From Morinoia aosen (taxonomy: Eukaryota > Arthropoda > Malacostraca > Amphipoda > Talitridae), in NCBI GenBank assembly GCA_030386875.1, contig CM059556.1, forward strand, positions 36,806,964 to 36,870,963: DNA of 64,000 nt, read 5' to 3'. The translations under genes and the position numbers were made by a program. Numbering within the stretch: position 1 is the first letter of the stretch; every line of letters starts with the position of its first letter. This document shows positions 57,321 to 64,000 of the stretch, piece by piece. Below the pieces are notes generated by a model. That model was given only the letters and a program-made list of their open reading frames with translations. It was not told the DNA's origin and ran no database searches.

Positions 57321-58502
57321 GTACCGCACCAGAACACAGACTCCCTTGTTCCGATGCGACGCGTCTGTGTGAGCAGCGCTGGGCAGCTCGTGATGCAGCT
57401 ACGAACACTTCGAAATGTAACGAATTTCTAACATTTTACTCGTAAACATGACCGCTTTAAAATCTCTCGATAATTATGAACGAGATTTCGTAAGAAATTT
57501 AAAATATTTTTTTAGTCAAAGACATGACCACTTTAAAACCTCCCATTAATCATGAACGAAGTTTCGTAACATATTTCAAACACTTTCTTGCTTCTCTCTA
57601 CTGCCTGGTGGTTTTCTCTTCAATTTGTTGACCATCAGACAAGCTTCGAACCAACGTAATCCCAGGAGCTCGAAGGGGCCGGGCTTGCAATTTCACTCAC
57701 GTATTTCCAGTAGTTTTGCTTACATTTTTTAATGGTATCGGAAAGTTCTATTCGACATTAATGTTGAATCTTTTTCCACCAAATCAAATCGCCCGTATTA
57801 GAGGCCGGATGTCAACACGAAGCAACTCTAATTTTGAGGAAACTTTTGAACGTGCAAAATTTTTTTGCAACTTGTTTCTGTTTTGTTGAGCATTCTACGG
57901 TGGGTGTGCCAAGTAATGTTCCTTTAACAATCAGTACGACTGCTACAATACTTGTGATATCTGCGACCAAAAACTTTAAAGTAAGGAATTTAGTAGAACC
58001 AATATTTTTACCATATTTTATTCGCTGACTTTTCCAGAATTTATTTTTTTTTAGCCGTTTTTAAGTTCCGCGGTGGACAAAAACCTACCGCGCACGAGTT
58101 GGTCTGCTATGCACATCGTGCAACATTGGAACGATTTCTCAGAATTGCGAACACTTCGAACGTTTGCTTAGATAACTAAATTTTGAAAAACTATAATTTA
58201 TTCCGTGGTTTTCTCTCTCGGTTCAAAGTCCACAAACAATGCTAAGCTTGTTTTTGAAAGCTTGCAAGGAATACAATGAAATAAAAATAAAAAATATTAA
58301 AAAATACTTTGACAATCTAATTAGTTTTCCTGTGTATTTAATTGCATTCAAAGTTTCAATTGACTCTCAAAAAACTGTACTGATAATTTTACTCCCAAAT
58401 GTAATTGAACTTGAGAAAAAATGTATAAATTATGCTTTAAACGTAAAACTTTAAATCGCTCACAGTGGACCTGCGGCAAAAATGTCGAATCCAACGAAAC
58501 TA
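57321..58502. other. Non-coding DNA with one ~80-bp tandem duplication
   Basis: About 57449-57515 and 57525-57582 share ATGACCRCTTTAAAA, ATGAACGARRTTTCGTAA. Otherwise nothing recognised. Confidence 0.5.
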
Positions 58503-58610
58503 CCCAGTCTTACTTTTTCGCCGGAGCGTACATTTGTTTCGCCGCATAAGCGATTTAATTACTTAGGCTGCGAAAAACATGCATGCTGGCGGCAAAAAAA
58601 TTAGACTGGG
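58503..58610. mobile_element. Foldback element H, copy 4
   Basis: A 108-bp palindrome CCCAGTCTTAC to GACTGGG, flanked on both sides by TA, the only copy with a dinucleotide that could be a target duplication. Confidence 0.8.
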
Positions 58611-58739
58611 TATGTTTTTCTCTCTGGTGACATGACGCCAAGTCTTCCAATCAAGAGCATCGAGGTTTTCGATCATCATCGGTGTAGGGTACGAGGAGTG
58701 CTTGGTGGAAAGTCGGCGATCATTTTTATCAGGGCGCAC

Positions 58740-59078
58740 TAAAAAAAGGGTATTGTATCTGTGGGTGAGTATGTGAGGTCCCGAGCTAACGGTAAGCCAG
58801 GCCTTCCTTTTGTTGAAACCGAATAGGTTTTTTCGTTTTGTTACGGACCATCATTTTCGGTTCACTGCTGTCCTATTTTCCAGCATCTACCACTTTCTTC
58901 TATAACTTTTATCTCGTCTGATGAAGGTCTTTTTGAACTTCCTGTTGCTATGCACCTTATGCATAGATTCTGCATTCCCTCAACTCCATTCTAAATAGTG
59001 CCTTCCTTTCTTTGGAACGCCTTTGTTGCGGTTCAATTAATTGCGGTTCAAATTAATATCTAATATAATTAAAAAAAG
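58740..59078 (+). mobile_element. R360 retroposon, copy E (diverged)
   Basis: Matches R360 from the TATGTGAGG block through CGGTTCACTGCTGTCC and TGCATAGATTCTGCATTCCC to the 3' region. The first stem-loops are degraded and the tail reads TTAATATCTAATATAATT. No target duplication found. Confidence 0.75.
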
Positions 59079-60184
59079 GGAGATTCGAAGCGAGCTACAG
59101 GCGTCGTAAATTCATTTTGCATAGAACTTCCAATTACAGCACAAGCAAATGTTGACTTCCCCGGGAAAGATTTTATTTCAGTGAAATAGAACTGTGGCTC
59201 ACGATTGAGCCTAGAACCGAGATCCTTAGCTCTAAAAAATTGAACTTAGTATAGGAAAATAATAAACTTACTTAGCAAAGCAAGCATCTGTTTAGGAAAA
59301 TAAAGGTTTAAGTCTTTTTGATGAGTTTTTGACTTATGACTTAGAAGAAATTGGTTAGTTCGCTCTCTACCGTTGCTTCACTCCTACAGCTGTAACACAT
59401 TTACAATACCTGTGGTACTGGTATTATTAATTGAGGTCATAATTTAGTTGTGAGCACAATAACTACAGCATGCAATCTTTGTGCCCGAAACTGCAGCTGA
59501 TCCTCGAGATCTGTATCATCTTACACACACCGCAATTTATACTATCAAGTACAACCCAAAGCTATTCATAACGTCAATCAGGCACCGTTTGAGTTAAATA
59601 ACAAGGAACAATTTTTATTCGTATCAAATATGTAAAACTCCTGAGCCGACAGCACTCCGTTTCATTCGCATCAGCTTCAGGACATTCATGTGAACTTTGT
59701 CTTAACACCGAACGTTGAAACTGACTTTGAGGACCCTTTGTTCCTTGCACAATAAACTTTAATTTATGTTTGGTCCTTGCAACAGCGATATTTCAGACGA
59801 GATGGGGACCGGAGATGGATGCGACCCTCGTGTTATGAATGTCTAGCCGAGGAGACGAAATGGTATTCTAAAAGACGTTTGCTTTGTACGTATTATGTGC
59901 TTTTCGTGTGCGATCAACTGCAACGTTCATCAATAAATTGCTGGAAATATTGGATCCTCATAGATATCAACAACGGCCGTCGGTCGGAGCAGGATCATGA
60001 AATTTAGTAGCGACCTGTTTGTTTGCATTCCAAAAGAGGGAAAAATTATTGCTTTTACAAGAAAGCAGACACCGTACAAAATAAATTAAGCTATGATATC
60101 GTAAAAAGGAACACTAATATTGTCTTTGTAGAATGTGTTCTGAAAACTAACACATGAACCGCGGTGGGTTAAACTAAAGTCAAA
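59079..60184. other. Non-coding DNA
   Basis: No gene, array or known repeat recognised in 1.1 kb. Confidence 0.4.
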
Positions 60185-60365
60185 AATTGAAGTCAATTGT
60201 AGTACGAAGATTTGAAAATAGCGAAGATGAACTGGATCGAGCTTTCACTTAGCTTTGATTAGGTATTTATTAAAATTGAGTTTTTGAATATTGATCAGTC
60301 AGCAGCATTATGAAAATCCCCTCCGTGTACACAAGCGGCTCACATCGCGGTCAAAGTGTCAAAAC
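60185..60365 (-). repeat. Dispersed family Y, copy 4 (reverse)
   Basis: Reverse complement of the Y blocks (GACTTTGACCGCGATGTGAGCC, GCTGCTGACTGATC, AACTGGATCGAGC on the appropriate strand), ending next to a SINE fragment. Confidence 0.6.
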
Positions 60366-60424
60366 CGCCTCCATTCAGACTTCCCAATGCCGGGCACTGC
60401 GTGGCGGTTTCCCCATCAGGTATA

Positions 60425-60705
60425 GAAAAAAACTCAAGCACAATACCCCACTCAACCCAGGTGTCGGAAATGGGTACCGGCTTTACGGGGGAAACAGTCA
60501 TAGTGTCCTAGTGTTGGTTATAAGGCGTTTGAAAAACTAATGTACAAGGTGATATTTAACAGGCTTGCTTAGGAATAAAGAATCTTTTATTGACCGGGGG
60601 AAATCGTCATGGTGCCCTGGTATTAGTTATAAGGCACTTGAAAAACTAATGTACAAGATGATATGTATCAGGCTTGCTTGGAAATAAAGCATCCTTAGAT
60701 GCCGA
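60425..60705 (+). mobile_element. SINE fragment S4, tRNA head missing, 3' half duplicated
   Basis: Starts within the SINE body (CAATACCCCACTCAACCCAG, GTGTCGGAAATGGGTACCGG). The 3' half then occurs a second time from 60594 (GACCGGGGGAAATCGTCATG) to the GCATCCTTAGATGC hairpin at 60688-60701. Probably two nested truncated copies. Confidence 0.75.
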
Positions 60706-61030
60706 AGTTTGTTGTGCTGTGATCGTTGCGCGTCAAAATACACGTGGTCGACCAAGCGAGCTGTGTAACCTTCGTGCGTGAATTTAATTAAAATATAAAT
60801 CAAATTTATATTTCCCAGTGTTAATTGTCTTCTGTTTGTGGAGTGTGAACTATGTTCCTATTCGTTGAGAGAGCGTTAGTTAAATTACATCTCGTCGTTT
60901 AGAGTTACTTGAATTCCTGTTCTTTAGGTGCAACTGCCAATCCGATATAAAATCCTTCTGTTTTTCCAGATAGGTTGCCACCCAAGCCTCGTATCTTATT
61001 CGACCCACGATGTCAATATTGCTAACTTTT
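60706..61030. other. Non-coding DNA
   Basis: Nothing recognised. Confidence 0.4.
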
Positions 61031-61409
61031 ATAAGAAGATTACCCCTCAGGGGGTTACAATTATTGTATCTATGGGAACTAGCGCTCCCAGGGGGACAAT
61101 GTGAGGGCCTGAGCTGAGAGTTTGGTAGGGCTTCTTTTTGTTGAAATAAAATGTTTTTGTTATGTGATGGACCACCTTTTTTCGGTTCACTGCTGTCCTA
61201 TTTTTCAGCACCTACTACTGTCTTCTTCAACTTTGGTCTTGTTTCATAATCTTCTTTCACAACTAACTGTTTCTATGCCTTTCTGCGTAGATTCCGCGTT
61301 TCCTTAACTCCATACTAAATGGTGCCTTCCTCCTTCCTCTCTTTGGATCGCAATTGTTGCTGGATAGGGAGGCTAAAACTAACGACTAATCTAATCTATA
61401 AGAAGATTA
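61031..61409 (+). mobile_element. R360 retroposon, copy F, with 12-bp target duplication
   Basis: The body (61043-61397, 355 bp) starts CCCCTCAGGGGG and ends CTAATCTAATCT. It is flanked by a perfect 12-bp ATAAGAAGATTA at 61031-61042 and 61398-61409. Stems CCCCT-C-AGGGG and TGGGA...TCCCA (61073-61090) are intact. The best-preserved copy here. Confidence 0.9.
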
Positions 61410-61745
61410 TTTCGGTGTTTCGCTCGTGAGAACGTGCATGCTCGAGGTAAATAGATTTGCTGAATTTTTCAAACTTTCACACGCTATACTGCACGAGATC
61501 ACTACGGCAAAATAGGCAAAGAAACACAAAGTAATGCCAAACGACCCAATTTTCTCTCGAAACACTATCGCAATTTCGATAGAGCTACGCGTAATTCAAG
61601 CGTCCTTTCCATTCCACCACTGCTGTATTTTTTCTGGCAAAACAGTTATTTGCCGATACGTAGATTCAGTTATTTTGTTAATTTATGTATTTTTCTAGTT
61701 CAGAAGGACATTATTTAAACTATTTCTTGCGTGAAGTCTACCTAA
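61410..61745. other. Non-coding DNA
   Basis: Nothing recognised. Confidence 0.4.
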
Positions 61746-61863
61746 CCCAGTCTAAGTTTTTCGCCAACTGCATGCATGTTTTTCGCCGCCTAAGCAATTT
61801 GATCGCTTAAACCGCTTAGGCGGCAAAAAACCTGCATGCAGGTGACAAAAAAGTTAGACTGGG
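61746..61863. mobile_element. Foldback element H, copy 5
   Basis: A 118-bp palindrome CCCAGTCTAAG to GACTGGG with a longer centre (CGCTTAAACCGCTTAGGCGG) than the other copies. Confidence 0.8.
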
Positions 61864-62264
61864 AATAGTCATTTCTTTGACAACGGCAGTGAATCCATAG
61901 TTCCTGCTCGAACGTAATGCTTGGTACTGGTACTACTCAGTACACCGGTACTGACAGCTAATGGTACTTCTCCAATGAGTACTAGCTACACAATAAACAC
62001 TATAAGCATAATCGATACAAGTACAGTTAACACAATGAGCGCAAGCACTGTGAATGAAAAATACACTGTTAGGGTGATGATTAATACAAATTTTGAATAC
62101 TGATGAAATTAATCTATCTGCTGGAGAAAAAAAGACTGCTCGGAAACTAGGTTCGCGAACATGCAATTCGAGTAACGCGGCCGTCTGTTGAGCTTGAGGA
62201 TGAAGTTCATTGCACCAAATCGCCTCTGAAGTACTAGCCTTGACCAGCGTTAACGCGAACCTGT
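61864..62264. other. Non-coding DNA
   Basis: GGTACTGGTACTACTCAGTAC-like GTAC-rich sequence lies near 61922-61985; no gene. Confidence 0.45.
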
Positions 62265-62440
62265 TTGTGAGAACAGCTTGTTTACTTGTGCGAACAGTAT
62301 TGTTGGTGACGACTTGTTTACTTGTGCGTAGAGTATTGTTGGTGACGACTTGTTTACTTGTGCGTACAGTATTGTTGGTGACGACTTGTTTACTTCGTTG
62401 TGTGCACAGTATTGTTGGTGACGACTTGTTTGCGTGGGCG
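62265..62440. repeat. 36-bp tandem repeat, about four copies
   Basis: Units contain GTATTGTTGGTGACGACTTG and TTTACTTGTGCG. Confidence 0.9.
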
Positions 62441-62490
62441 CAATTATTCCCAACAGCAGTTCTTTGTCAACGGCATAAAATTTTGTACTC

Positions 62491-64000
62491 AAAATATTGA
62501 AAGTATCAGAATTTGTTCAAGTGGGTCAGCATATTGAAAGTATCAGAATTTGTTCAGGTGGGTCAGCATATTGAAAGTATCAGAATTTGTTCAGGTGGGT
62601 CAGCATATTGAAAGTATCAGAATTTGTTCAGGTGAGTCAGCATATTGAAAGTATCAGAATTTGTTCAGGCGGGTCAGCATATTGAAAGTATCAGAATTTG
62701 TTCAGGTGGGTCAGCATATTGAAAGTATCAGAATTTGTTCAGGTGGGTCAGCATATTGAAAGTATCAGAATTTGTTCAGGTGGGTCAGCATATTGAAAGT
62801 ATCAGAATTTGTTCAGGTGAGTCAGCATATTGAAAGTATCAGAATTTGTTCAGGCGGGTCAGCATATTGAAAGTATCAGAATTTGTTCAGGTGGGTCAGC
62901 ATATTGGAAGTATCAGAATTTGTTCAGGTGGGTCAACATATTGAAAGTATCAGAATTTGTTCAGGTGGGTCAGCATATTGGAAGTATCAGAATTTGTTCA
63001 GGTGGGTCAGCATATTGAAAGTTTCAGAATTTGTTCAGGTGGGTCAGCATATTGAAAGTATCAGAATTTGTTCAGGTGGGTCAGCATATTGAAAGTATCA
63101 GAATTTGTTCAGGTGGGTCAGCATATTGAAAGTATCATAATTTGTTCAGGTGGGTCAGCATATTGAAAGTATCAGAATTTGTTCAGGTGGGTCAGCATAT
63201 TGAAAGTATCAGAATTTGTTCAGGTGAGTCAGCATATTGAAAGTATCAGAATTTGTTCAGGTGAGTCAGCATATTGAAAGTATCATAATTTGTTCAGGTG
63301 GGTCAGCATATTGAAAGTATCAGAATTTGTTCAGGTGGGTCAGCATATTGAAAGTATCAGAATTTGTTCAGGTGAGTCAGCATATTGAAAGTATCAGAAT
63401 TTGTTCAGGTGAGTCAGCGTATTGAAAGTATCAGAATTTGTTCAGGTGGGTCAGCATATTGAAAGTATCAGAATTTGTTCAGGTGAGTCAGCATATTGAA
63501 AGTATCAGAATTTGTTCAGGTGAGTCAGCATATTGAAAGTATCAGAATTTGTTCAGGTGAGTCAGCATATTGAAAGTATCAGAATTTGTTCAGGTGAGTC
63601 AGCATATTGAAAGTATCAGAATTTGTTCATGTGAGTCAGCGTATTGAAAGTATCAGAATTTGTTCAGGTGAGTCAGCATATTGAAAGTATCAGAATTTGT
63701 TCAGGTGAGTCAGCATATTGAAAGTATCAGAATTTGTTCAGGTGAGTCAGCATATTGAAAGTATCAGAATTTGTTCAGGTGAGTCAGCATATTGAAAGTA
63801 TCAGAATTTGTTCAGGTGAGTCAGCATATTGAAAGTATCAGAATTTGTTCAGGTGAGTCAGCATATTGAAAGTATCAGAATTTGTTCAGGTGAGTCAGCA
63901 TATTGAAAGTATCAGAATTTGTTCATGTGAGTCAGCATATTGAAAGTATCAGAATTTATACAGGTGAGTCAGCATATTGAAAGTATCAGAATTTGTTCAG
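62491..64000. repeat. 37-bp minisatellite, about 41 copies, running off the window
   Basis: Every unit is 37 bp (AGAATTTGTTCAGGTG, then RGTCAGCATATTGAAAGTAT). Left units mostly read TGGGTCAGCA, right units mostly TGAGTCAGCA. The second form contains the AP-1 core TGAGTCA and a MARE/NF-E2-like half site. The array is truncated by the window end. Confidence 0.96.

Noticed and set aside
55568-57445. Gln/Thr/Asn-rich and Cys/Val/Leu-rich ORFs
   Set aside because: Artefacts of the ACAACAAACAGC and GTTGT arrays.

Overview
The window looks like non-model metazoan nuclear DNA, most likely from an arthropod. That placement rests on the combination of a Ty3/gypsy LTR retrotransposon, a CR1/L2-type LINE fragment, a Tc1-type transposase relic, tRNA-derived SINEs and a degenerate TTAGG-like tract. 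The species cannot be named from the sequence. I see no convincing host protein-coding gene, rRNA gene, functional tRNA gene or CRISPR array. Long open frames outside the LTR element and the LINE fragment are by-products of tandem repeats.

Layout: 0-31 kb is a mosaic of tandem arrays separated by AT-rich non-coding DNA. The main units are 25 bp (0.64-1.08 kb), CACCACA (1.45-2.17), 65 bp (2.3-3.1), 31 bp (6.5-6.9), 15 bp (14.1), 24 bp (16.2), 72 bp (16.4-18.2), 24 bp (18.4), 60 bp (18.8-20.8), 104 bp (22.7), 22 bp (23.9-24.6), 32 bp (25.9-27.1) and 30 bp (27.3-30.0). From 31,712 to 41,940 lies a complete 10.2-kb Ty3/gypsy element with identical 167-bp LTRs, a 4-bp target duplication, intact gag and pol joined by a probable -1 frameshift site, and a small third ORF. 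From 42 to 64 kb more arrays follow: 13 bp (42.4-43.2), 20 bp (45.3-46.6 and 48.2-49.9, split by a CR1/L2-like reverse-transcriptase fragment), a CAACA array folding back on a GTTGT array (55.7-57.3), and a 37-bp array running off the end (62.5-64.0). By my hand tally about 30% of the window is tandem repeat and about 16% is the LTR element.

Several short dispersed families recur: (i) a ~356-bp retroposon, here called R360, with 11-12-bp target duplications, a TAATC-type tail and two 5' stem-loops with paired substitutions between copies; (ii) a ~108-bp near-perfect foldback element (H), five copies; (iii) a ~300-bp tRNA-derived SINE, three or four copies, one with a 24-bp target duplication; (iv) two smaller diverged families (X and Y). 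Several insertions lie inside tandem arrays, which gives a relative order: those arrays existed first.

Only the LTR retrotransposon reads as a coherent gene system. Gag supplies the particle protein; Pol carries protease, reverse transcriptase, RNase H and integrase; ORF3 is a possible membrane protein downstream of a good splice-acceptor-like sequence. Everything else is non-coding repeat, relic or apparently unique DNA.
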